A stretch of DNA of 64,000 nucleotides, taken from Microbacterium sp. Root53 (GTDB taxonomy: Bacteria > Actinomycetota > Actinomycetes > Actinomycetales > Microbacteriaceae). The position numbers and the translations under genes are program-made. Shown here in pieces: positions 10,491 to 18,022 of the stretch (the stretch's first letter is position 1; each line of letters starts with the position of its first letter). Below the pieces are notes generated by a model that had not been told where the DNA came from, did not search any database, and was given only the letters and a program-made list of their open reading frames with translations. The DNA lies in assembly GCF_001426925.1 (NCBI RefSeq), contig NZ_LMFR01000024.1:32768-96767 (forward strand). Direction: 5' to 3'.

Positions 10491-12180
10491 CCAGACCGAC
10501 GCCCGGAAGGCCGCGCGGGACGGATCCGAGCCCCTGCGCCCGTCGGACCACGTCGAGAGCGACGCCGACTCCGGCGTGAACCAGCCGGCGCTCGGCGTCG
10601 TCGGATGGCTGCGCTGGGGCTGGCGGCAGCTCACCAGCATGCGCACCGCGCTCGTCCTCCTGCTGCTGCTCGCGATCGCGGCCGTGCCCGGGTCGATTTT
10701 CCCCCAGCGGATGGCCAACCCCAACGGCGTGACGCAGTGGGAGCGGGAGAACCCCGACCTGTTCCCGATCCTCGACGCCATGCAGATGTTCGACGTCTAC
10801 GTGTCGGCCTGGTTCTCCGCGATCTACCTGCTGCTGTTCGTCTCGCTCGTGGGCTGCATCCTGCCGCGCACCAAGCACCACTGGAAGGCGATGCGCTCGC
10901 GCCCGCCGCGCACGCCGGCGCGGCTCGCGCGCCTCGACGACCACCTCGAGGACCGGATCGCCGGCGACGCGGACGACGCGGCCCACGCGGTCGACCTGGC
11001 CGAGGCGCAGCTGCGCTCGAGCGGCTACCGGGTCGAGCGCTACGACGGGCGAGGCGCGTTCTCGGTCTCGGCCGAGCGCGGCTACCTGCGCGAGACCGGC
11101 AACCTGGTGTTCCACGCGTCCCTCGTGGGAGTGCTGGTATCGGTCGGGGTGGGCGGCGGCTTCGCGTACACGGGTCAGCAGGTGATCATCGAGGGCCAGT
11201 CCGTGGTCAACTCGCTGGTCGACTACTCGTCCATGAACCGCGGCCGCTTCGTGGGTGACGACGCCCTGACGCCGTACGCCATGCGCCTGGACTCGTTCGA
11301 CGTCACGTACCAGCCCATCGGCACCAGCGGCGCGGGCCAGGCGGGCGACTTCCAGGCGAACGTCACGGTCGTCGAGCCGGGTGGCGCCGAGCGCCAGGAG
11401 GCCGTCCGCGTCAACCACCCGCTCGACGTCGCGGGCGACCGGGTCTACCTGCTGGGCAACGGCTACGCGCCGACCATCACGGTCAAGGCGCCCGACGGCA
11501 CCACGGTCTACAGCGAGCCCGTGCCGTTCCTGCCGCAGGACGCCAACATGACCTCGCTCGGCGTCGTGAAGATCCCCGACGGCCTGCCGGAGCAGGTCGG
11601 CATGATCGGCTTCTTCTACCCGACCCAGATGCAGCTCGCGAGCGGCGCTTTCTCGTCCGGATTCGGCGAGCTGCTCAACCCCGTGCTGACCCTGAACGTG
11701 TACGTCGGCGACCTCGGGGTCGACGACGGCGTGCCCAGCTCGGTGTACGAGCTCGACCCGAGCGGCATGGAGCAGATCGCCGGGCCGCAGGTCGACATCG
11801 ACTCGCTCGAGCTCGCGCCCGGGGAGACCGTCGAGCTGCCGAACGGCCTCGGCACGGTCACGTTCGAGGACGAGACCCCGGCGGATGCCGACCGCTCGCA
11901 GGTGGGCCTCACCGAATCGGTCAAGCGCTTCGTGTCGCTGCAGACGCACCACGACGGGTCCGCGATCTTCGTGCTGGCGTTCGCGGTGCTCGCGATGCTC
12001 GGCCTGCTCACCGCGCTGTTCGTGCCGCGCCGCCGCGTCTGGGTCAAGGCGACCGCGGACGACGCGGGCATCCGGCTCGAGTACGCGGCGCTCGCACGCG
12101 GCGAGGACCCGACGCTCGCGACCGCGATCGCGGACCTGCGCACCAAGCACCGCGCCGCGCTCGGCGCCGACGACGCGTAA
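10471..12180 (+). CDS. resB: Cytochrome c biogenesis protein ResB
   Basis: A 569-residue ResB (Ccs1) protein. Three helices occur in the N-terminal third (about 62-80, 110-132 and 212-232), then a large extracytoplasmic domain, then a fourth helix at about 495-517 before a cytoplasmic tail. With CcsB it forms the System II haem export and cytochrome c synthetase complex. The start overlaps ccdA by 20 bases. Its usual partner ccsB is not next to it: a VOC gene on the opposite strand intervenes. Confidence 0.95.
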   Translation: MSRSLSDQTDARKAARDGSEPLRPSDHVESDADSGVNQPALGVVGWLRWGWRQLTSMRTALVLLLLLAIAAVPGSIFPQRMANPNGVTQWERENPDLFPILDAMQMFDVYVSAWFSAIYLLLFVSLVGCILPRTKHHWKAMRSRPPRTPARLARLDDHLEDRIAGDADDAAHAVDLAEAQLRSSGYRVERYDGRGAFSVSAERGYLRETGNLVFHASLVGVLVSVGVGGGFAYTGQQVIIEGQSVVNSLVDYSSMNRGRFVGDDALTPYAMRLDSFDVTYQPIGTSGAGQAGDFQANVTVVEPGGAERQEAVRVNHPLDVAGDRVYLLGNGYAPTITVKAPDGTTVYSEPVPFLPQDANMTSLGVVKIPDGLPEQVGMIGFFYPTQMQLASGAFSSGFGELLNPVLTLNVYVGDLGVDDGVPSSVYELDPSGMEQIAGPQVDIDSLELAPGETVELPNGLGTVTFEDETPADADRSQVGLTESVKRFVSLQTHHDGSAIFVLAFAVLAMLGLLTALFVPRRRVWVKATADDAGIRLEYAALARGEDPTLATAIADLRTKHRAALGADDA

Positions 12181-12183
12181 GCG

Positions 12184-12621
12184 TCAGCCTTTCCGCAGAT
12201 CTTGAGCCAGCATCACCAGGATGCCGCTCGGGCCGCGCAGGTAGGTCAGCCGGTAGAGGTCCCGATACGTGGCCACGCCCCGCAGCGGGTGGCATCCGTG
12301 CCGCGCGGCGATCTCGAGCGACGCGTCGAGGTCGTCCACCGAGAACGCGACGCGATGCATCCCGATCTCGTTGGGGCGCGTCGGCTCGGTCTCGATCACC
12401 TCGGGATGCAGGTATTCGAAGAGCTCCAGGCGCCCCTGGCCGTCGGGGGTCGCCAGCATCACGATGCGCGCGTGGTTGCCGTCCAGCCCGACGGCCGTGT
12501 CGGTCCATTCACCGCTGACCGTGTCGCGTCCGACGACCTCCAGGCCCAGGTCCGTGAAGAAGGCGATCGCCTCATCCAGATCCCGGACGGCGATGCCGAC
12601 GTTCTCGAGCGCGATGGCCAT
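12184..12621 (-). CDS. VOC family protein (glyoxalase/bleomycin-resistance fold)
   Basis: A 145-residue vicinal-oxygen-chelate protein with two beta-alpha-beta-beta-beta modules. The first starts V-G-I-A-V-R-D-L-D-E-A; the second has M-H-R-V-A-F-S-V-D-D-L. Candidate metal ligands include H118 and E57-type residues, but the set is not complete enough to assign an enzyme. TAGCGT six bases before the ATG predicts its own leaderless promoter. It sits between resB and ccsB on the opposite strand, splitting a normally contiguous unit. Confidence 0.88.
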   Translation of the reverse strand: MAIALENVGIAVRDLDEAIAFFTDLGLEVVGRDTVSGEWTDTAVGLDGNHARIVMLATPDGQGRLELFEYLHPEVIETEPTRPNEIGMHRVAFSVDDLDASLEIAARHGCHPLRGVATYRDLYRLTYLRGPSGILVMLAQDLRKG

Positions 12622-12627
12622 GCCCGC

Positions 12628-12633
12628 ACGCTA
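12628..12633 (-). promoter_or_regulatory. -10 element for the VOC gene
   Basis: TAGCGT on the minus strand ends six bases before the ATG at 12621. It is back to back with the ccsB promoter at 12692. Confidence 0.45.
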
Positions 12634-12691
12634 CCGGGGCCCGGGCCCCGCGGACAGGGCCCGCCCACAGAGAGCGCGAAGCGGGCGCTCG

Positions 12692-12697
12692 TATAAT
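12692..12697 (+). promoter_or_regulatory. Consensus -10 element for ccsB, leaderless
   Basis: A perfect TATAAT ends seven bases before the ATG at 12705. This is the clearest example of the start-proximal promoter pattern in the window, and it gives ccsB expression independent of resB. Confidence 0.65.
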
Positions 12698-12704
12698 CGG
12701 GCTC

Positions 12705-13697
12705 ATGCACCCTGACGCGCTCTCGCTGGACGAGATCTCGGTTCTTCTGATCTGGACGGCGATCTCGGTCTACGCCCTCGCGTTCGTCGCGTACGCGTTC
12801 GACCTGGCGCGCCGCTCGCAGCTCTCGCTCGAGCGTCAGGATGCCGCGCGCGAGCGCGTGCTGGTCGGGGCCGGATCGGGGACCACCGTGAACGGCGTCG
12901 CGCAGGACGCGCCTGCCGCCGCGAAGCCGCGCATGGTCATGGGCCGGATCGGCACCTCGCTCACGGTGCTCGGCTTCCTGTTCCACCTCGGCGGCACGGT
13001 GCTGCGGGGGATCGCGGCGGGACGCGTGCCGTGGTCGAACATGTACGAGTTCGCGATGACCGGCACCCTGCTCATCACGGCCGTGTATCTGGGCGTGCTG
13101 TTCTGGCGCGACCTGCGCTTCCTCGGCACGTTCATGGTGGGGCTCGTCACGGTGCTGCTGGGGGCGGCGACCCTGTCGTTCTACGTGCAGATCGTGCCGC
13201 TCATGGATCCACTCAAGTCGGTCTGGCTCGTCATCCACGTGTTCGTCGCGTCGCTCGCCACGGCCTTCCTCGCCCTCGCGTTCGGGCTCTCGGTGCTGCA
13301 GCTGCTGCAGGCGCGCCGCGAGCGGCTCGCGCTCGAGGCGAAGGACGCCGAGCCCCAGCGCTCGTTCCTGCGCACGCTCCCCAGCGCCGAGGCGCTCGAG
13401 GGGATGGCCTACCGCTTCGCCATCATCGGCTTCATCTTCTGGACGTTCACCCTCATCGCCGGCTCCATCTGGGCGCAGGACGCGTGGGGCCGCTACTGGG
13501 GCTTCGACACCAAGGAAGTCTGGACCTTCATCATCTGGGTTCTCTACGCCGGCTACATCCACGCCCGCGCGACGCGCGGCTGGCGCGGCACCCGCTCGGC
13601 CTGGCTCTCGATCGTCGGCTTCACCGCCGTGATCTTCAACTTCACGATCGTGAACATGTTCTTCGAGGGTCTGCACGCGTACAGCGGCCTGAGCTGA
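12705..13697 (+). CDS. ccsB: Cytochrome c biogenesis protein CcsB
   Basis: A 330-residue CcsA/CcsB-family membrane protein. The haem-handling tryptophan-rich motif reads W-G-R-Y-W-G-F-D-T-K-E near residue 262. Conserved histidines occur in F-H-L-G-G, V-I-H-V-F and G-Y-I-H-A-R, the expected haem ligands. About eight helices are predicted. It partners ResB to export haem and attach it to cytochrome c. The divergent VOC gene separates it from resB, so it has its own strong promoter. Confidence 0.95.
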   Translation: MHPDALSLDEISVLLIWTAISVYALAFVAYAFDLARRSQLSLERQDAARERVLVGAGSGTTVNGVAQDAPAAAKPRMVMGRIGTSLTVLGFLFHLGGTVLRGIAAGRVPWSNMYEFAMTGTLLITAVYLGVLFWRDLRFLGTFMVGLVTVLLGAATLSFYVQIVPLMDPLKSVWLVIHVFVASLATAFLALAFGLSVLQLLQARRERLALEAKDAEPQRSFLRTLPSAEALEGMAYRFAIIGFIFWTFTLIAGSIWAQDAWGRYWGFDTKEVWTFIIWVLYAGYIHARATRGWRGTRSAWLSIVGFTAVIFNFTIVNMFFEGLHAYSGLS

Positions 13698-13760
13698 GAA
13701 GGACTTCTTTTCTAGAAGCGATCGCACGCTCGCGCGACGGTAGATGACCGGCCTGTTCCC

Positions 13761-13952
13761 GGTCGTTGAGCGGAGCGAAGCGGAGTCGAAACGGGCTGAG
13801 CGAGCGGAGCGAGTCGAAGCCGGGACCCTCATTCGTGGTCGTTGAGCGACGAGCGCCAGCGAGGAGTCGAAACGGGCTGAAGCGACCCAGCCGGTCGGGG
13901 AGGTTCGGCCACGTTTCGACTCCGGCTCGTTCCTCGCCTCCGCTCAACGACC
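13761..13952. repeat. Compound intergenic repeat, full copy 2 (192 bases)
   Basis: The ends are GGTCGTTGAGCGGAG and its complement. Internal order matches copy 1 at 8780: the unit with GAGTCGAAACGGGCTGAG, a second direct unit (GTGGTCGTTGAGCGACGAG), then an inverted unit containing CCACGTTTCGACTCCGG. It lies between ccsB and fruR; the remaining bases of this 325-base gap are the fruR control region. Confidence 0.8.
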
Positions 13953-13962
13953 ACCCGCAGAA

Positions 13963-13999
13963 ACAACATCTGTGTTTCTGTGGGATTGTGTTGTAGTCT
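13963..13999 (+). promoter_or_regulatory. fruR promoter with candidate operator
   Basis: TAGTCT at 13994-13999 is the -10 candidate. An inverted pair ACAACA (13963-13968) and TGTTGT (13989-13994) overlaps it, and CTGTGGG occurs twice nearby. This AT-richer patch is a plausible operator for the DeoR-type repressor encoded next. The leader contains AAGGAGG before the ATG at 14023. Confidence 0.45.
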
Positions 14000-14022
14000 G
14001 TGGGCATCCGAAGGAGGGTGCC

Positions 14023-14802
14023 ATGTACGCGACGGAGCGACGAGAGCTCATCGAGCAGGTGCTGCGGGACGAGGCGCGCGTCGCCGTCGCCGACCTCGCG
14101 GAGCGGCTCGACGTCACGACCGAGACCGTGCGCCGCGACCTCGCGCTGCTGGAGCGCGCCGGCGTCCTGCGCCGCGTGCACGGCGGGGCCGTCGCCGCCG
14201 ACCGGGGGAGCGCCGCCGAGGCCGACCTGCGCGAGCGCGCCGGACAGCGCGGCCCCGCCAAGCACGCGATCGCCCGCCGGGCCGTCGAGGCGCTGGGGGA
14301 CGACTTCCGCGGATCCGTGCTCCTGGACGCGGGCACCACGACCGGCGCGGTCGCCGAGCTGCTGTCCGACCGGCTCGCCGGCCCCGACGCCCAGGTCGTG
14401 ACCCACTCCGCCGTGCTCGCCGCGCTGCTCACCACGCGCGGCGGCGTGCCCCTCACCACGATCGGCGGGCGCGTGCGCGGAATCACCGGCGCCGCGGTGG
14501 GCGCGGGAACCGTGCAGGCCATCGAGTCGATGCGCCCCGACATCGCGTTCGTGGGCACGAACGGGCTGAGCGCCGCCTTCGGGGCGAGCACCCCCGACCC
14601 GGACGAGGCCGACGTCAAGCGCGCGATCGTCCGCTCCGCGCGTCGCGTGGTGCTGCTCGCGGACGCGTCCAAGTTCGGCGACGAGTCGCTGCAGCGGTTC
14701 GCGCGCCTGGACGAGATCGATCTGCTGGTGACCGACCGCGCGCCCTCCGGCGCGCTCGCCGCGGCCCTCGAGGACGCCGACGTGGAGGTGTGGATCGCAT
14801 GA
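14023..14802 (+). CDS. fruR: DeoR family transcriptional regulator of the fructose operon
   Basis: A 259-residue DeoR-type repressor. A winged helix-turn-helix covers about residues 3-56 (D-L-A-E-R-L-D-V-T-T-E-T-V-R-R-D-L). The effector domain has the family signature L-L-D-A-G-T-T-T-G near residue 105 and a D-A-S-K-F-G segment near 219. It should sense a phosphorylated sugar, probably fructose-1-phosphate, because fruK and fruA follow. The stop codon overlaps the fruK start (ATGA). A strong ribosome-binding site precedes the ATG. Confidence 0.93.
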   Translation: MYATERRELIEQVLRDEARVAVADLAERLDVTTETVRRDLALLERAGVLRRVHGGAVAADRGSAAEADLRERAGQRGPAKHAIARRAVEALGDDFRGSVLLDAGTTTGAVAELLSDRLAGPDAQVVTHSAVLAALLTTRGGVPLTTIGGRVRGITGAAVGAGTVQAIESMRPDIAFVGTNGLSAAFGASTPDPDEADVKRAIVRSARRVVLLADASKFGDESLQRFARLDEIDLLVTDRAPSGALAAALEDADVEVWIA

Positions 14803-15752
14803 TCGTCACCCTGACCGCCAACCCGTCGCTCGACCGCACGATCCAGCTGGCCGGTCCGCTCGAGCCGGGGGCCGTGCAGGCCGCGGAGTCGTCGAGCGTT
14901 GATCCGGCCGGCAAGGGCGTGAACGTGTCGCGCGTGGTCGTCGCCTCCGGCGCCGAGACGCTCGCGGTGCTGCCGCTCGCGGACGACGACCCCTACGGCG
15001 AGCACACCGCGGGGCTCCCCGTGCGCGCGGTGCCGATCGAGGGGCACGCCCGCTCCAACATCACGCTCACGTCGCCCGACGGCGAGACCACCAAGATCAA
15101 CCTGCCGGGCGCCGGGCTCGCGCCGGCCGAGGCGGCCGCCCTGATCGACGCGGTCGTCGAGGCGGCCGACGGCGCGCGCTGGCTCGCCCTGTGCGGCTCG
15201 CTCCCGCCGGGCGTCGCCGCCGACTTCTACGTCGAGGTCATCCAGGCCGTGCGGACGCGCGCCGCCCGCGCGCCGCGCATCGCGGTCGACACGTCGGGCC
15301 CGGCCCTCGCCGAGGTGCTCGCCTGTGGCGCCGTCGACCTCATCAAGCCGAACGACGAGGAGCTCGTCGACGCCGTGGCCCGCCTGGGTCTCGCGACCTC
15401 GAGCGAGGCGGACCAGGACACCGTCGCGGACGCCGTCCGGCTCGCCTCGACCCTCGTGCCGCATCGCGTGGGCGCGGTCCTCGTCACGCTCGGCGGCGAC
15501 GGCGCGGTGCTCGTGGACGCCGAGGGCGCCCACCACGCCGCGGCGCCGCCCACCGATGTGCGCAGCACGGTCGGAGCGGGCGACAGCGCCCTCGCCGGCT
15601 TCCTGCTCGCCGACCTCGCCGGAGAGGACGCCGACGGCCGGCTGCGCGCAGCCATCCGATACGGCTCCGCCACGGCCGCCCTTCCCGGCACGCGCATCGC
15701 GACGCCGGCCGACCTGCCCGGCGGGGACATCCCCGTCCGGAGGCTTCCCTGA
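14799..15752 (+). CDS. fruK: 1-phosphofructokinase
   Basis: A 317-residue PfkB-family sugar kinase. The N terminus (T-L-T-A-N-P-S-L-D-R-T) and the D-P-A-G-K-G-V-N-V-S-R signature 1 are typical of 1-phosphofructokinase. Signature 2 is V-G-A-G-D-S-A-L-A-G-F, whose Asp is the catalytic base. It converts fructose-1-phosphate to fructose-1,6-bisphosphate using ATP. It is translationally coupled to fruR and followed 84 bases later by the fructose PTS permease. Confidence 0.95.
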   Translation: MIVTLTANPSLDRTIQLAGPLEPGAVQAAESSSVDPAGKGVNVSRVVVASGAETLAVLPLADDDPYGEHTAGLPVRAVPIEGHARSNITLTSPDGETTKINLPGAGLAPAEAAALIDAVVEAADGARWLALCGSLPPGVAADFYVEVIQAVRTRAARAPRIAVDTSGPALAEVLACGAVDLIKPNDEELVDAVARLGLATSSEADQDTVADAVRLASTLVPHRVGAVLVTLGGDGAVLVDAEGAHHAAAPPTDVRSTVGAGDSALAGFLLADLAGEDADGRLRAAIRYGSATAALPGTRIATPADLPGGDIPVRRLP

Positions 15753-15836
15753 CCCGCGGCTCGCCGCATCCACCCCCACCCGATCCACCCGCCGCCTCGC
15801 GGCGCACCACGGACGCTCAGCCTCGAGGAGGAGACC

Positions 15837-17858
15837 ATGTCCACCATCACCCCCCAGCTCGTGAGCCTCGATGAGGACCTCGGCACGGACAAGCAGGCGG
15901 TGCTCCGCGCCCTGTCGCAGCGCTTCGTCGCGCAGGGCCGCGCGACGGACGCCGAACAGCTGTTTGCCGCCGCCTGGGCCCGCGAGGAGCAGGACGCCAC
16001 GGGCCTGCCCGGCGGCATCGCGATCCCGCACGCCAAGAGCGCGGCCGTGTCGCAGGCGTCGCTGGCGTTCGCCCGCCTGAACCCGCCGGTGGACTTCGGC
16101 GCCGAGGGCGAGCCGAGCGACATCGTGTTCATGATCGCCGCGCCCGACACGGCGGCCGAGGAGCACCTCGCGGTGCTGTCGTCGCTCGCGCGCAACCTGA
16201 TGGACGAGGATTTCCTCGCCGCGCTGCGTTCGGCCGCGACGCCGGATGAGGTGGTCGGCATCGTGCGCCGCGCGATCGGCGAGGAAGAGGCGGCCGAGGC
16301 GCCGGCACCCGCCGCCGCGGCTCCGGCTCCGGCCGCGGCCGCCGCCGGCGACGCCATCCTGGTCGACGGCCGCCCCGCGCGGATCGTCGCGGTCACGGCC
16401 TGCGCGACGGGCATCGCCCACACCTACATGGCGGCCGACGGCCTGGCCGCCGCCGCGCGCAAGGCCGGTGTCGAGCTCCACGTCGAGACCCAGGGCTCGA
16501 GCGGCTACACCCCGGTCCCGGCCGACACGATCGCGGCGGCCGACGCCGTCGTGTTCGCGGTCGACGTCGACGTGCGGGAGCCGCAGCGGTTCGCGGGCAA
16601 GCCCGTCATCCGGCGGACGGTCAAGGCGGGCATCGAGAAGCCCGCGGAGCTGCTCGCGCTCGCCGCGGCCGCCGCGAAGGATCCGTCCGCCGAGCGGGTG
16701 AGCGGCACGGCCGAGACGGCCGCCGCCTCGAACGTGCCGGTGGAGTCGTTCGGCGCGCGCATCAAGCGCATCCTGCTGACCGGCGTCTCGTACATGATCC
16801 CGTTCGTCGCGGGCGGCGGTCTGCTGATCGCGCTCGGGTTCCTGCTCGGCGGCTTCGACATCAACGAGTCGGCCAACGCGATCGTGCTCGAGAACGCCCT
16901 GTGGAACCTGCCCGAGGGCGGGCTGCTGCAGTACCTCGGCGCCGTGTTCTTCACGATCGGCGGCGTCTCGATGGGCTTCCTCGTGGCGGCGCTGGCCGGG
17001 TACATCGCGTTCGCGATCGCCGACCGGCCCGGCATCGCTCCCGGCTTCGTGGCCGGCTCGGTCGCGGTGCTGATGAGCGCGGGCTTCCTCGGCGGCATCG
17101 TCGGCGGCCTGCTCGCGGGACTCGTCGCCTGGTGGCTGGGCCGCCTGGACGTGCCGCGCTGGCTGCGCGGCCTCATGCCGGTCGTGATCATCCCGCTCGT
17201 CGGCTCGATCGTCGCCTCCGGCCTGATGATCCTGTTCCTCGGCTGGCCGATTGCGGCGCTCATGACCGCCATGACCGACGGCCTGAACAACCTCGCCGAC
17301 AGCGGCCTGATCGTCGTCGTGGGCGTGCTGCTGGGCCTCATGATGTGCTTCGACCTGGGCGGCCCGGTGAACAAGGTCGCGTACGCGTTCGCGGTCGCGG
17401 GCCTCGGTGCCGCGTCCGACCAGAACACCGTGCCCTACGTGATCATGGCGACCGTGATGGCGGCGGGCATGGTGCCGCCGCTCGCGATGGCGCTCGCCTC
17501 GACCGTGCTGGCGCGCGGCGCGTTCACGCCGGTCGAGCAGGAGAACGGCAAGGCCGCGTGGCTGCTCGGGGCTTCGTTCATCTCGGAGGGTGCGATCCCG
17601 TTCGCGGCCGCCGACCCGCTGCGCGTCATCCCGGCGTCGATGATCGGCGGCGCGGTCACGGGCGCCCTGACCATGCTGCTGGGCGTGGGATCGCGCGCTC
17701 CGCACGGAGGCGTGTTCGTGTTCTTCGCGATCGACCCGATCTGGGGCTTCCTGCTCGCGATCGCCGTCGGCACCGTCGTGTCGGCCCTCGCGGTCGTGGC
17801 GCTCAAGAAGTACGCGCACCGTCGCACCGCGGCGGCCCCTGTGGCCGTCGCCGCCTGA
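15837..17858 (+). CDS. fruA: PTS fructose transporter subunit IIABC
   Basis: A 673-residue fused permease. EIIA is at about residues 1-150, with the phosphorylated histidine in I-P-H65-A-K-S. An Ala/Pro linker leads to EIIB (about 180-275), whose phosphocysteine is in V-T-A-C189-A-T-G. EIIC (about 310-670) is the multi-helix membrane channel. It imports fructose as fructose-1-phosphate, the FruK substrate. A GAGGAGGAG stretch five bases upstream supports the ATG. The general PTS components HPr and EI are not in the window. Confidence 0.96.
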   Translation: MSTITPQLVSLDEDLGTDKQAVLRALSQRFVAQGRATDAEQLFAAAWAREEQDATGLPGGIAIPHAKSAAVSQASLAFARLNPPVDFGAEGEPSDIVFMIAAPDTAAEEHLAVLSSLARNLMDEDFLAALRSAATPDEVVGIVRRAIGEEEAAEAPAPAAAAPAPAAAAAGDAILVDGRPARIVAVTACATGIAHTYMAADGLAAAARKAGVELHVETQGSSGYTPVPADTIAAADAVVFAVDVDVREPQRFAGKPVIRRTVKAGIEKPAELLALAAAAAKDPSAERVSGTAETAAASNVPVESFGARIKRILLTGVSYMIPFVAGGGLLIALGFLLGGFDINESANAIVLENALWNLPEGGLLQYLGAVFFTIGGVSMGFLVAALAGYIAFAIADRPGIAPGFVAGSVAVLMSAGFLGGIVGGLLAGLVAWWLGRLDVPRWLRGLMPVVIIPLVGSIVASGLMILFLGWPIAALMTAMTDGLNNLADSGLIVVVGVLLGLMMCFDLGGPVNKVAYAFAVAGLGAASDQNTVPYVIMATVMAAGMVPPLAMALASTVLARGAFTPVEQENGKAAWLLGASFISEGAIPFAAADPLRVIPASMIGGAVTGALTMLLGVGSRAPHGGVFVFFAIDPIWGFLLAIAVGTVVSALAVVALKKYAHRRTAAAPVAVAA

Positions 17859-17870
17859 TCCCGATGCCCG

Positions 17871-17905
17871 AACGGCCCGGCCCTCGTCTCGAGGACCGGG
17901 CCGTT
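17871..17905 (+). terminator. Terminator hairpin after fruA
   Basis: Ten-base perfect arms AACGGCCCGG and CCGGGCCGTT enclose a 15-base loop that can itself pair (CCTCG with CGAGG). It starts 13 bases after the fruA stop codon. Confidence 0.65.
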
Positions 17906-17929
17906 CCGGCGTCGTGGCGACCCGACCGG

Positions 17930-17998
17930 CTTCGACTGGTCTTCGGCGACGAGACTGGTCTCGGCGGGACCAGCCTCGTCGCCCGGGACCAGTCGAAG
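17930..17998. terminator. Nested hairpin between fruA and the YhgE gene
   Basis: Outer arms CTTCGACTGGTC and GACCAGTCGAAG enclose a second stem, GGCGACGAG with CTCGTCGCC, and an inner GGTC/GACC pair. It lies between converging genes and probably serves the minus-strand operon. Confidence 0.55.
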
Positions 17999-18022
17999 CG
18001 CAGGGGGACGACCCCCGCGGCA

